A stretch of 34,364 nucleotides of DNA. It comes from a virus. Below the pieces are notes generated by a model, which did no database searches, was not told where the DNA came from, and worked only from the letters and a program-made list of their open reading frames with translations. The stretch lies in the IMG/VR virus record IMGVR_UViG_3300035698_013823, positions 1 through 34,364 of that record. One strand, 5' to 3'. Made by a program: the position numbers and the translations under genes. Positions 8,686 through 15,681 of the stretch are shown here, one piece after another (positions within the stretch are counted from its first letter, which is position 1; the number at the start of each line of letters is the position of its first letter).

Positions 8686-8727
8686 AAATAAAAAAGGCGA
8701 TACCACATTTTAAATGTGATACCGCCT
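8686..8727 (-). terminator. Intrinsic terminator-like hairpin between scaffold and capsid genes
   Basis: On the minus strand AGGCGGTATCACATTT pairs with AAATGTGGTATCGCCT (16 positions, two of them G-U) and is followed at once by TTTTTTATTTATC. This is a textbook rho-independent terminator in the direction of late transcription. It lies only about 25 bases upstream of the capsid ATG, and no promoter fits in between, so transcripts must read through it or be processed at it. Confidence 0.85.
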
Positions 8728-8740
8728 CGGGCAGAACGTC

Positions 8741-8798
8741 TAATTGGCTCAACCAATTAAACTCATCGTATGTACCCCAAACAAGCTCTGCCTGTTTG
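8741..8798 (-). repeat. Two further hairpins in the scaffold-capsid gap
   Basis: TAATTGG (8741-8747) pairs with CCAATTA (8753-8759), and CAAACAAGC (8778-8786) pairs with GCCTGTTTG (8790-8798; on the minus strand the one odd position is a G-U pair). Together with the terminator-like stem they fill most of the 154-base gap. They may slow decay of the upstream or downstream mRNA. Confidence 0.5.
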
Positions 8799-8815
8799 AG
8801 ACTTTAAAACTTGGG

Positions 8816-9460
8816 TTATTTCTTTAGTGCTGCGTAAGCTGTTGGATCGGCTGTAGCCAATTGCGCCTGTTTAGTCAAATTATAATCTGGGCTTTTCTTA
8901 TCAAAGTACTTAGCGTTGGAATCTACGCTTCCACCATCGTTGCCGTTGCCTCCACCTCCTGAATTTCCACTTTTTACAAAGTGTTTTCCAACTGGAGAAG
9001 CCGCCCAATCTTTTACAAAATCAGAAACTGCCTTATCACCAACAACCGGAATACCGTCATCTCCAACAGCCACTTGGTCTTTCAACGTTCTCATGGCGAC
9101 GTCAACCAATTCTGGAATTACGTTGTTCCCCACCAGAGCATTTGTCAATGCGTTTGCTTTTGTTGTGTCAATAAGCTTGTTGGTCAACTCTTTATTTGCT
9201 CCGCTGAGCTTTTCAAGCATAGTGCTGTGATCAGACTTCTGTTGTTCGTACATCTTTTTGTACTCGCCGTCAGCTTCAAGTTTATCCGCTTTTAACTTAG
9301 AAAGCTCGTCAGCAGCAGTTTTTAAGGCTGCGAGGTCTAGTCCTTCAAATTGAGAAGAGGCTTTTCTGGCGTCTTTAAGCTCTTTCAGCAGTTGTGCGTT
9401 CTTGTCTGACAATCCTTTTGTTGCCAAGTCTATGGCGGCTTTTACTTCATCTTCTGTCAT
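8816..9460 (-). CDS. Capsid scaffold protein
   Basis: The 214-residue product is almost wholly helical: MTEDEVKAAIDLATKGLSDK is followed by a Lys/Leu/Glu-rich coiled coil to about residue 105, then a helix-rich part with KAVSDFVKDWAASPVGKHFVK, a Gly/Asn-rich linker (about 165-180) and a short basic C-terminus. This layout and its place between portal and capsid match phage GP20-like scaffolds that template shell assembly and are then removed. Confidence 0.85.
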   Translation of the reverse strand: MTEDEVKAAIDLATKGLSDKNAQLLKELKDARKASSQFEGLDLAALKTAADELSKLKADKLEADGEYKKMYEQQKSDHSTMLEKLSGANKELTNKLIDTTKANALTNALVGNNVIPELVDVAMRTLKDQVAVGDDGIPVVGDKAVSDFVKDWAASPVGKHFVKSGNSGGGGNGNDGGSVDSNAKYFDKKSPDYNLTKQAQLATADPTAYAALKK

Positions 9461-9486
9461 TGTTGTTCTCCTGTTGGGTGGGTGGT

Positions 9487-11055
9487 TTACTTAGACGCGT
9501 TCTTGCTTTTTGAATTTGCGCTTTGTTCAGATGCAGAATCTTGTCCTTTTTTACTTTTTGAATCAGGATTCTGCGTATAAAGCTTGCTTATTTTGGCCTC
9601 TATGCTAGATAATCTATCTGCAAGTTCGACTTCTCTGTCCATTCTGGCCCTTGCTTCTGCCTCAATATCATCCATCTCGTCTTTAAATTGCCGGCTTCCT
9701 TCTATGATTTCTCCCTTCTTAAGAAGATCAAACAGTGTTTTCTTACTGAAGCCTTCTTTAATAACGGCAGAAACATAAGCAGAAACGTCTGCGCCACTAA
9801 GCGTAAGAGGCATAAAGTCTGAGTTTATTTCTATAGAGGTGTCCTTGTGGCTGAAGTTTCCCCAATCTGAAGCTACTTTTATTACTGTTGTAAGTTCTTC
9901 ACTAAGATCGCTAACCATCGAAGAAAGACTTGCGGTTTCTGAGGCGCTTCTTATACTTGCTGCTGTAGCTGTCTCGTCATAAGCGCTTTTTGGAACGAGA
10001 ATCTGCGATGACAACATAGTGATGTTGTGCATTGTCGCGTCCATAGAGCTTTTTATTTCTTTTAGCCCTGCGCCAGTAAACTCTAACATCCCACAAGTAG
10101 ACCCCATTGGTAAAAACCAAAGCCGCTGTGGGCCTATTGTTTTTGGTGCCATCTCATCTTTAGGATCTACCCCAACTACCCAAGGAGTTGGTAACGCAGT
10201 ATAATGAAGCCCATGCTGATAATCTGCGTCTTTCATGTACCAATGAATGTTCTGTTCTGCTATTGGCAACATTATAGGGGAGCTTACTGGAACTCCGCCG
10301 TGTATTACAAAAGGAATGAAGTTTAGTGGTTTATTTTTCTTTAAAGGCACTACTGTTGCAATTAATTGCCCACTGTCGTCGTATATTTCCTGTCTGTAAA
10401 CGCCATTTTCGAGCCTGAGCACCCTGTATCTGGCTTCGTACTCGTGCTCGAATTCGTTTACAGAGACGTCTTCTTCTTCCTCCAACACGACTAGCGTCAG
10501 TATGTTTACATTGTTTTGCGTGCTGGTTTTCCAATTTAATATTGATGCGTAATCGTAAAAGGCCAGTCTTGCGTTTACATTCTGGGATTCTGCGTCTGCC
10601 AAAGATTGGTTTGGATCCGTTGACGGCATTTCTACAAGCGTTCCACATCTACGGTATTGCAGGAAGTTTCTTACAAGTTTCTCTGCGTAAGACTTGACAG
10701 AAGAACCTCTTCCGTCTGTATTTTTAAAGAACGGGTGGTTTGTGTCAATACCTTCGATGAGCAACTCTTTTCTCATCGCCATTCCTACAAAGCTGTCTAA
10801 TGCGTGCTTTGTAAACATTGGAAATTCTGCACGCCTTGTGTACGCTAGATACTGCCCATCTGTCATCTCGTCTAAACGCGGCAAGTACGTTTGAGATTTT
10901 CCTTGTATGTATCTTTCTGAAATACATACGTCATACATCATAGCCCAACTGGCCAACATGGCTGTATATTCTGGGTGGCGCGTTGAGACTTTTTTAGACG
11001 AGTCTGTTGTGTAAGGGACTAATGCTGAGATTTTTGAAGAAACAGCCTCTATCAT
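9487..11055 (-). CDS. Portal protein (DUF4055 family)
   Basis: The 522-residue protein forms the dodecameric DNA gate at one capsid vertex. I recognise the DUF4055 pattern: RHPEYTAMLASWAMMYDV near the start, YLPRLDEMTDGQYLAYTRRAEF, FIPFVIHGG in the middle, WYMKDADYQHGLHYTALPTPWVVG and a helical C-terminal region (SAYDETATAASIRSASETASLSS). The C-terminal 35 residues are Ser/Lys/Gln-rich and probably disordered. Its ATG overlaps the terL stop as TAATG. Confidence 0.92.
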   Translation of the reverse strand: MIEAVSSKISALVPYTTDSSKKVSTRHPEYTAMLASWAMMYDVCISERYIQGKSQTYLPRLDEMTDGQYLAYTRRAEFPMFTKHALDSFVGMAMRKELLIEGIDTNHPFFKNTDGRGSSVKSYAEKLVRNFLQYRRCGTLVEMPSTDPNQSLADAESQNVNARLAFYDYASILNWKTSTQNNVNILTLVVLEEEEDVSVNEFEHEYEARYRVLRLENGVYRQEIYDDSGQLIATVVPLKKNKPLNFIPFVIHGGVPVSSPIMLPIAEQNIHWYMKDADYQHGLHYTALPTPWVVGVDPKDEMAPKTIGPQRLWFLPMGSTCGMLEFTGAGLKEIKSSMDATMHNITMLSSQILVPKSAYDETATAASIRSASETASLSSMVSDLSEELTTVIKVASDWGNFSHKDTSIEINSDFMPLTLSGADVSAYVSAVIKEGFSKKTLFDLLKKGEIIEGSRQFKDEMDDIEAEARARMDREVELADRLSSIEAKISKLYTQNPDSKSKKGQDSASEQSANSKSKNASK

Positions 11056-12383
11056 TACAAGCCTCCTACAGACGTTGTAAACATTTTGTTAGGACGTAAT
11101 GGGTAATGGTAGTATATTGGATATGTTCCAGCATCTGTAATATCATCGTTCTTTAAAGCGCCTTTTTCAGGAAGACCGTTCTTATCGTACGCTTGCTGTA
11201 TTAACGATTCAGTGAATGTTGGGCACTTTTTTGTATCCACAAATACTTTTCTTGTCTGTATTGCGTTGCAAAAAGCGGTATTTGCTGCAATAATTCTATC
11301 TTTTATTGGAGGATTTACGTTAAGTTGCTTTATTCTAAACCCTGCATGACGCATTAACGCTATGTCTGTTACTGTGGCATTTACGCTTTTTCTGTTGTTT
11401 CCTGTAGCATCTGGGTATATCAAGCGCTCTGGAAAATCGGCTTTAGGAAACATTTCATCCAGTGCGCGGATTGTATCTGGCGTGTCAAATGAGTCTACTA
11501 CCTCGCCAACAGCCACTAAGATGCTTAAATTTGCCCCTGTGTTGTTTCTAGGGTGTATTTTTGATAACGTTCGTTCTACATAAACAACTGCACATCCACG
11601 CGCTACGTTAAAATCTTGACCAATATGAAGCGTTTCTCCATGAGTTGCTTCCATGGTCAAGTGATTGGCAACGTCATCAAAACTGGCCCAAACACCCAGA
11701 CTGTTAAGATTTACAAACTCTCCATTAAGATACGCCGCTATGAGTTGTGGAGGATAAGACTCCATCAAGTCTGAGATGTAATCCGCTGGCAAGTTGTGTG
11801 CGTTTGAGTAGGTGCTCATTTGCACCAATTTTGTACTCGGTGCGGGATTCTTTTTAAAAATATTGTACGTTGCTCTAAATCCCTCAGGAGTTGTAGTTAC
11901 GAAAATCTGGTTCTTTTTATAAACTACCGTTCCGTTTGATTTTTCCTTATCAACAACTCTCTGTCTGCAACGAGCTTTCACCTTTCTATAAACGGTTTCT
12001 GCCTTTTCTGTAGTTAACGTGTCCAGCTCATCTAGGAAGGCGTCCACTACTTGGAATCCAATAAGTCTCTCTGGATTGTCCATTGAGCGACAGAAAATCT
12101 TTCCGAATCCATGAAGATAAACAATCGATTCAGACTTGTTTACAGTGTGCCCCACTCCTAAGTTTGGTAAAAACTCTTCTAACTTAGACCAAAGGATATC
12201 TCTAATTAGCGGAATCGTTGGTGCACTATAAAGCCAATCAGCTTCTGGGTTCGCCAATGCGCTCGTTATCAATCGGAACATAGCCACTTCTGTCTTTCCA
12301 GAACCGTATCCCGCTACAGCGCAGGTAGCCTTCGCGTTGCTCGTAAAGAACTCTGCCTGTGGTTTTGAGAGCTTTATGTCCAT
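11055..12383 (-). CDS. terL: Terminase large subunit
   Basis: The 442-residue motor and nuclease packages DNA through the portal. The ATPase domain has a Walker A GYGSGKT (residues 25-31), a Walker B ending in Asp118-Glu119 (VVDAFLDE) and a coupling TTTPEG near 164. The nuclease domain shows Asp257 in QDFNVARG and Asp325 in YPDATGNN, with acidic residues again near 415 (KNDDITDAG). It overlaps terS (TAATG) and the portal gene by one base each. Confidence 0.95.
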   Translation of the reverse strand: MDIKLSKPQAEFFTSNAKATCAVAGYGSGKTEVAMFRLITSALANPEADWLYSAPTIPLIRDILWSKLEEFLPNLGVGHTVNKSESIVYLHGFGKIFCRSMDNPERLIGFQVVDAFLDELDTLTTEKAETVYRKVKARCRQRVVDKEKSNGTVVYKKNQIFVTTTPEGFRATYNIFKKNPAPSTKLVQMSTYSNAHNLPADYISDLMESYPPQLIAAYLNGEFVNLNSLGVWASFDDVANHLTMEATHGETLHIGQDFNVARGCAVVYVERTLSKIHPRNNTGANLSILVAVGEVVDSFDTPDTIRALDEMFPKADFPERLIYPDATGNNRKSVNATVTDIALMRHAGFRIKQLNVNPPIKDRIIAANTAFCNAIQTRKVFVDTKKCPTFTESLIQQAYDKNGLPEKGALKNDDITDAGTYPIYYHYPLRPNKMFTTSVGGL

Positions 12384-12889
12384 TATTCACTAGCATCTTC
12401 CGGATCGTACAAACTAAAACTGAGATTAACTATCTTACCGTCGCTGGTTTTAGTTGCTAGGCCAACAGCTTTACCGTACTGTTGAGGAGCAATCTTTTCA
12501 AGCAACGCAATGGCCGCATTGACTGTAGTGTTGTCCGCAGCTCGCTCAATCACATTCAGAAGTTTGGTAATAAGCGAAGATTGTGCAAAAAGCTCCGCTT
12601 TGGCAATGTTTATGAACTTTTCAATAGATACTCCGTACCCTTCAAGTGCATTGCTCATGGCTGCGTTTGAAAGCTCCGCCGAATGCGCGGCGTCTTCAAT
12701 TGATAGGCCCATAGACCTGGCAGACATATACACTTCAATTTCATAAGACCCAATAACTTTGTCGTATATGTTCGTGTTTGTAAACTTAGGGAAAAGCTCA
12801 CGTGCCTTTGCAATAAGCTCTATACGCGGCAGTTTCACCTCGTTAGCCAAATGCAAAAGCTGATCGTACTTATATCGTGTCTCGTCCAT
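12383..12889 (-). CDS. terS: Terminase small subunit
   Basis: The 168-residue product lies directly before terL. It has a helix-turn-helix-like stretch at about residues 58-82 (ARSMGLSIEDAAHSAELSNAAMSNAL) and a long oligomerisation helix (about 95-145), then a beta-like tail VNLSFSLYD. It should recognise the packaging site, which probably lies in the non-coding region upstream. Its ATG overlaps the stop of a 59-residue gene. Confidence 0.82.
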   Translation of the reverse strand: MDETRYKYDQLLHLANEVKLPRIELIAKARELFPKFTNTNIYDKVIGSYEIEVYMSARSMGLSIEDAAHSAELSNAAMSNALEGYGVSIEKFINIAKAELFAQSSLITKLLNVIERAADNTTVNAAIALLEKIAPQQYGKAVGLATKTSDGKIVNLSFSLYDPEDASE

Positions 12890-13068
12890 TATTCGTCCAT
12901 TGTATCCAGTATAGCCTGCACTTCTGTCTTATCGTTATTAGTAAAGCTTAAAGCAAACCTAACAATATCGGCAATAGTATGCCTCTCTGTAAAGACAAAA
13001 TCTTCAACGCCCGGCATATACGGCGTCCCTTGCTTCAAAGCGATAGGTTTCTTCTTCATTTCAGCCAT
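12889..13068 (-). CDS. Small first gene of the late operon (59 aa)
   Basis: A 59-residue frame runs from ATG 13068-13066 to a TAA at 12891-12889 that overlaps the terS start (TAATG). The product starts MAEMKKKPIALKQGTPYMP and ends TEVQAILDTMDE. There is no clear Shine-Dalgarno. A 19-codon leader frame (ATG at about 13126) ends in TGA just before the second in-frame ATG (13059), so translation may be coupled. It is the first substantial gene after the late promoter. No family is recognised. Confidence 0.65.
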   Translation of the reverse strand: MAEMKKKPIALKQGTPYMPGVEDFVFTERHTIADIVRFALSFTNNDKTEVQAILDTMDE

Positions 13069-13143
13069 TGGTGTTGTGTATATCGTGGCGTATATCGTTG
13101 TTACAGCTTGTTGCGTCCATCCTTAATACAAACCTTGAATAAA

Positions 13144-13172
13144 ATTATAACACGCCTAAAAATAAAAGTCAA
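13144..13172 (-). promoter_or_regulatory. Late-operon promoter (sigma70 near-consensus)
   Basis: Reading the minus strand, TTGACT (13172-13167) is followed by exactly 17 bases and TATAAT (13149-13144), with start expected near 13137. It points into the packaging and structural operon and nothing else on this strand offers a comparable match. A copy of the dispersed GCAAACGCTACG repeat (13191-13209) lies just upstream of the -35 box. Confidence 0.85.
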
Positions 13173-13190
13173 GGAAAAAATAAGCCGTCC

Positions 13191-13209
13191 GCAAACGCTA
13201 CGCCCGCTA
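13191..13209 (+). repeat. Dispersed repeat copy upstream of late promoter
   Basis: GCAAACGCTACGCCCGCTA matches the core of the repeat found four times at 13998-14170 and again at 16025. Here it lies 19-37 bases upstream of the minus-strand -35 box and is oriented opposite to that promoter. Confidence 0.7.
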
Positions 13210-13367
13210 CAATCTGAGTTAGGTTAAAACAGCTTCTCATATCTCCACGATCCATTCGGGCTTCTTTTGGTCAGTGGTGTTTTTGTTGTTTTTATTTTTT
13301 GGTTTTTTATTTTTTGGCAATATTACAATTAGGATAACGCGGTTATTTTGAAGTAGTGCTCTTTAAT

Positions 13368-13388
13368 AGCTAAAGTGAAACTTTAGCT
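13368..13388. repeat. Perfect 8-bp hairpin
   Basis: AGCTAAAG pairs with CTTTAGCT across a TGAAA loop, followed on the plus strand by TTT. It could be a weak terminator or an origin structure. The same 17 bases, in inverse complement, occur inside the HD phosphohydrolase gene at 19341-19357. Confidence 0.55.
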
Positions 13389-13406
13389 TTTGATGTGTCG
13401 GTATTG

Positions 13407-13460
13407 TTTATGTTTAGATTTATGTTTAGATTTATGTTTAGATTTATGTTTAGATTTATG
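13407..13460. repeat. 12-bp tandem repeat, 4.5 copies
   Basis: The unit TTTATGTTTAGA is repeated exactly at 13407, 13419, 13431 and 13443, with a half copy at 13455-13460. The copies are identical and contiguous, so this is not a CRISPR array. Regularly spaced AT-rich repeats beside a packaging operon resemble origin iterons or a DNA-unwinding element. Confidence 0.92.
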
Positions 13461-13470
13461 TGATTGGGTT

Positions 13471-13504
13471 GGTTGTTGGTAGTGTTTGGTTGTTGGTAGT
13501 GTTT
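13471..13504. repeat. 17-bp direct repeat, two copies
   Basis: GGTTGTTGGTAGTGTTT occurs at 13471-13487 and 13488-13504 without a gap, and GGTTGTTGGA follows at 13518. It continues the G/T-rich half of the control region. Confidence 0.88.
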
Positions 13505-13563
13505 AGGTGATGATGTTGGTTGTTGGATTGGGGAATTGCGGTTGCTCTGATCCATCCGACAAG

Positions 13564-13596
13564 CCGGAATTACCCCTCCCCAGTCCCCTATTCCGG
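13564..13596. repeat. Inverted and direct CCGGAAT repeat at the strand switch
   Basis: CCGGAAT (13564-13570) and ATTCCGG (13590-13596) form a 7-bp inverted repeat around a C-rich 19-base loop. The second arm also begins a direct repeat, because CCGGAATTACCCC...CCAGT at 13564 recurs as CCGGAATAACCC...CCAGT at 13593. Paired sites like these could be bound by TerS or an initiator. Confidence 0.7.
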
Positions 13597-13850
13597 AATA
13601 ACCCGCACCAGTAGAAAAAATTAAATAAAAACAGCAACTTGAAGCACCAATAAAAAATCACACAAAAACAGCGCGATGCGAGGCACCACAAAACGCAACA
13701 AAAACAACAACTTGCAAGACCAACAAGCGTACAATAGAAGCGCTACAATAACAAGCACATGTAGGCAAGCAACAACAAGCAACGATACCTAGTGGTTGCC
13801 CTACCATCAACAAGTAGCTGCTATAATAGCACAAGTTACTGCCCTACCTA

Positions 13851-13895
13851 CGGGGCGCGCGGGGGCGCACAGACGCGCGGCGCGCAAGTGCCCGA
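13851..13895. other. Short, very GC-rich block
   Basis: About 45 bases made mostly of G and C (CGGGGCGCGCGGGGGCGC and GACGCGCGGCGCGC) interrupt an otherwise AT-rich genome. Complementary GCGCGC runs would fold into a stable stem. A related GCACAGACG motif recurs at 15949-15961. It could be a pausing or termination structure or foreign DNA. Confidence 0.6.
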
Positions 13896-13997
13896 AAAAA
13901 GCGACGAGGTGGACCGCTGCGCGAAAAAAACCAGGCGGATACGTAAACACCTGCGCCGACTAAAAACGCCCAAAAAACGGACCCTGGCGCGTTTCCC

Positions 13998-14170
13998 GCA
14001 AACGCTACGCTGGCTAGGGATTGCGAGGAGGTGGACCGCAAACGCTACGCTGGCTAGGATCTATTAGCGCTAAAGGAAAAACGCTGTGTCACGAAAAATA
14101 ATTGCTATCAGCAACGCTACGCTAGCTAGGGATACCGGCGACCCTAACAGCAAACCCTACGCTGGCTAGG
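13998..14170 (+). repeat. Cluster of four GCAAACGCTACG...GCTAGG repeats
   Basis: Four copies of a roughly 21-base repeat lie at 13998-14018, 14038-14058, 14111-14130 and 14150-14170, differing at only a few positions and spaced about 40-70 bases. The last copy is 12 bases upstream of the first early promoter. More distant copies lie at 13191, 16025 and 23121. They are non-coding, and the likely function is a protein-binding or RNA element tied to promoters. Confidence 0.85.
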
Positions 14171-14182
14171 GGTAAATAAAAT

Positions 14183-14211
14183 TTGACAATAATCTGGTAA
14201 TCGATCAAAAT
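14183..14211 (+). promoter_or_regulatory. Early promoter P1 (TTGACA-17-CAAAAT)
   Basis: TTGACA (14183-14188) behind a GTAAATAAAAT tract is separated by 17 bases from CAAAAT (14206-14211). The arrangement recurs at four other sites. The leader holds an AGAGCG...CTCTACC stem-like motif from 14223. Confidence 0.72.
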
Positions 14212-14292
14212 TTACTTATCATAGAGCGAGTCCTCTACCTGACCGGATACCGACCGCCTACCGATAAAAAATCGTACCGAGTAGAAATAAGT

Positions 14293-14321
14293 TTGACAAT
14301 GCGTACCGGATGAGTGAAAAT
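14293..14321 (+). promoter_or_regulatory. Early promoter P2 (TTGACA-17-GAAAAT)
   Basis: TTGACA (14293-14298) and GAAAAT (14316-14321) are 17 bases apart, behind AGAAATAAGT. The spacer carries TACCGGATGAGT, nearly the same as in P3. It reads into the 36-residue gene at 14372, and a CGAGCG...GCTCACC motif follows in the leader. Confidence 0.72.
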
Positions 14322-14371
14322 AATTTTAACGATGTACCGAGCGCCACTGCTCACCTAGGAGACCTACTGAC

Positions 14372-14482
14372 ATGATCGGACAAAAATTGATAGACGAAGC
14401 CATGACTGAAATTTTTGAGATACTGATGAGTGATTCCGTAATTTCGGAAATGATCGAATTAGCGGAAAATCTGGAGGACTAA
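14372..14482 (+). CDS. Small acidic early protein (36 aa)
   Basis: ATG at 14372 opens a 36-codon frame (MIGQKLIDEAMTEIFEIL...) ending in TAA at 14482. AGGAG lies ten bases upstream. The product is acidic and could form a single amphipathic helix followed by a short second helix. It sits alone between two promoters of the same family, so it is probably an immediate-early gene. No family recognised. Confidence 0.6.
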   Translation: MIGQKLIDEAMTEIFEILMSDSVISEMIELAENLED

Positions 14483-14511
14483 ATTTTTTCCTAGATCTGG
14501 TAAAATAAAAT

Positions 14512-14540
14512 TTGAAGTTTTACCGGATCTGAGTAAAAAT
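14512..14540 (+). promoter_or_regulatory. Early promoter P3 (TTGAAG-17-AAAAAT)
   Basis: TTGAAG (14512-14517) behind TAAAATAAAAT is 17 bases from AAAAAT (14535-14540). The spacer contains TACCGGATCTGAGT, shared with P2. The 5' leader contains two compact palindromes (14554-14568 and 14570-14582) before the gene at 14610. Confidence 0.72.
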
Positions 14541-14609
14541 TTAATCATGCAACGGAGCGAATCGCTCCACCAGGCCGCCTGGCCAAAACCCACCTAAATG
14601 GAGAACACA

Positions 14610-15149
14610 ATGACTAATTCTAAAAACACTGAAACGATGACTATCCAAGAAGCCTGTGAAGCAATCGACTACAATCCTGCTGACGGATTTGAGGACAAAA
14701 CTGTAGCGCAGCAGTGGACTATGATCAAGGCAAAACGGATTGAGAGAGCCGTACGCGATGCTAAGAATATACTTAGTGATTTTGTCGGCTCTATCGCCTA
14801 CAGCAAGCTGGACGAATCTATCAAAGAGGCAATTGTCACTATCGCTGTTAAGCGTACTGGTGGTGGCGGAACTGGTGGTGCACGGCGCAATGTCTTCATG
14901 GACACCTTGAAGGGATTCTTGGTCAATGTCGGCGATACCGTTGACGAACTTGAGATGTTCAAGGCTACCAAAATGGGCCGGGGTGAGATTCGAGCCAAAA
15001 TTCGTGAAAACCTGAAAAACGCTGAAGCCGATAACCGTTTTTGGGTGGAACTCGACAGCGACAGTGAGAACTGGACATTGATCGGTATCGGCGCAATTCA
15101 GCCTGACGGTTGGTCAGGTGCACCGATCGATGTAGTCGAAGAGGACTAA
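14610..15149 (+). CDS. Early protein of unknown function (179 aa)
   Basis: I start at ATG 14610 (MTNSKNTETMTIQEACEAID) because GGAG lies seven bases upstream; the ATG at 14598 precedes that site. The protein has an N-terminal acidic helical part, a glycine loop RTGGGGTGGARRN around residue 85-97, then a helical segment ending in GRGEIRAKIRENLKNAE and a C-terminal beta-like end (RFWVELDSDSENWTLIGIG). The Gly/Arg loop could contact nucleic acid or phosphate. It is expressed from P3, so an early regulatory role is possible. Confidence 0.8.
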   Translation: MTNSKNTETMTIQEACEAIDYNPADGFEDKTVAQQWTMIKAKRIERAVRDAKNILSDFVGSIAYSKLDESIKEAIVTIAVKRTGGGGTGGARRNVFMDTLKGFLVNVGDTVDELEMFKATKMGRGEIRAKIRENLKNAEADNRFWVELDSDSENWTLIGIGAIQPDGWSGAPIDVVEED

Positions 15150-15158
15150 TCACGAATC

Positions 15159-15191
15159 GGACACCATCTGGAGACAATCTAGATGGTGTCC
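15159..15191 (+). repeat. Perfect 11-bp hairpin after the 179-aa gene
   Basis: GGACACCATCT (15159-15169) and AGATGGTGTCC (15181-15191) are perfect complements around an 11-base loop. No T-run follows, so it is not a standard intrinsic terminator. A third copy of GGACACCA at 15230 could pair instead with the right arm, giving a competing fold just before the next gene. Confidence 0.75.
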
Positions 15192-15262
15192 GTCGATCTG
15201 GGTATACAATACAGTTTACCTGGATTGATGGACACCAACTTTTTATAGGAGACTTGTTGACG

Positions 15263-15478
15263 ATGCGAACTAGAGTACTCAAGGATCATGGGATTAACTG
15301 CGTGTGGTACTACGTTGCTAAAATTTCCGATCTAGCGAAAACTGTAACAATTCTAAAACAATGGCGCTCTCACAAGTTTAAAAATCGCTGCTTGCGCCCT
15401 AAGCACGCGATACCTGCCGAATTTGTTACAGGAGCTGTCATAATACGTGGTATGCGCTATACGTTAGTTCGAGTTTGA
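15263..15478 (+). CDS. Small basic early protein (71 aa)
   Basis: ATG 15263 (MRTRVLKDHGINCVWYYVAK) is preceded by AGGAG about 11 bases upstream. The frame is also open upstream to 15110, but that part overlaps the previous gene and a strong hairpin. The product is basic and compact with a beta-like C-terminus (GAVIIRGMRYTLVRV). It is followed by an intrinsic terminator. No family recognised. Confidence 0.65.
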   Translation: MRTRVLKDHGINCVWYYVAKISDLAKTVTILKQWRSHKFKNRCLRPKHAIPAEFVTGAVIIRGMRYTLVRV

Positions 15479-15505
15479 TTGCAACAATTGCTGTGGTTTT
15501 ACAAT

Positions 15506-15545
15506 ACCGTTGTTTTGCTTTTGCTTTGCGGAACAGCGGTTTTTT
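15506..15545 (+). terminator. Rho-independent terminator
   Basis: ACCGTTGTT (15506-15514) pairs with AACAGCGGT (15532-15540) over nine positions with one G-U pair, and TTTTTT follows (15540-15545). The loop is 17 bases. It closes the first early transcription unit from P1-P3. Confidence 0.78.
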
Positions 15546-15681
15546 ATGCGCTTGTGGTTGTGATGTGGTAGGGGCGCTCCTTAAAAGCAATTCCCTTTAA
15601 GGTAGCCTTTTAAGACAATATAAAAAAATGCTTTTGATTGCTATTTGCTGTGCTTTTGTGCAAAGGACTTAAGGTACCTTA

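Larger units (their letters stand above)
13260..13850. other. Non-coding control region with strand-composition switch; candidate origin / packaging site
   Basis: No credible gene lies here. The plus strand is strongly G/T-rich from about 13260 to 13555 and A/C-rich from about 13610 to 13850, switching across an inverted repeat at 13564-13596. It holds two tandem repeat arrays (13407-13460, 13471-13504) and a hairpin at 13368-13388. A TGCTATAAT extended -10-like sequence lies at 13819-13827 on the plus strand without a good -35. Its place between divergent operons and next to terS fits an origin or cos/pac region. Confidence 0.55.

Noticed and set aside
13407-13460. CRISPR-like array
   Set aside because: The 12-bp units are contiguous with no spacers and no cas genes are near; it is a simple tandem repeat.
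13370-13691. Minus-strand reading frames over the control region (61 and 62 aa)
   Set aside because: One is Asn/Ile/Leu repeats created by the 12-bp tandem array and the other is low-complexity Phe/Cys. Neither has a ribosome site, and they overlap each other.
13792-14067. Plus-strand 91-aa basic reading frame
   Set aside because: It spans the GC-rich block and two copies of the dispersed repeat, has no Shine-Dalgarno, and its residues reflect the repeats.
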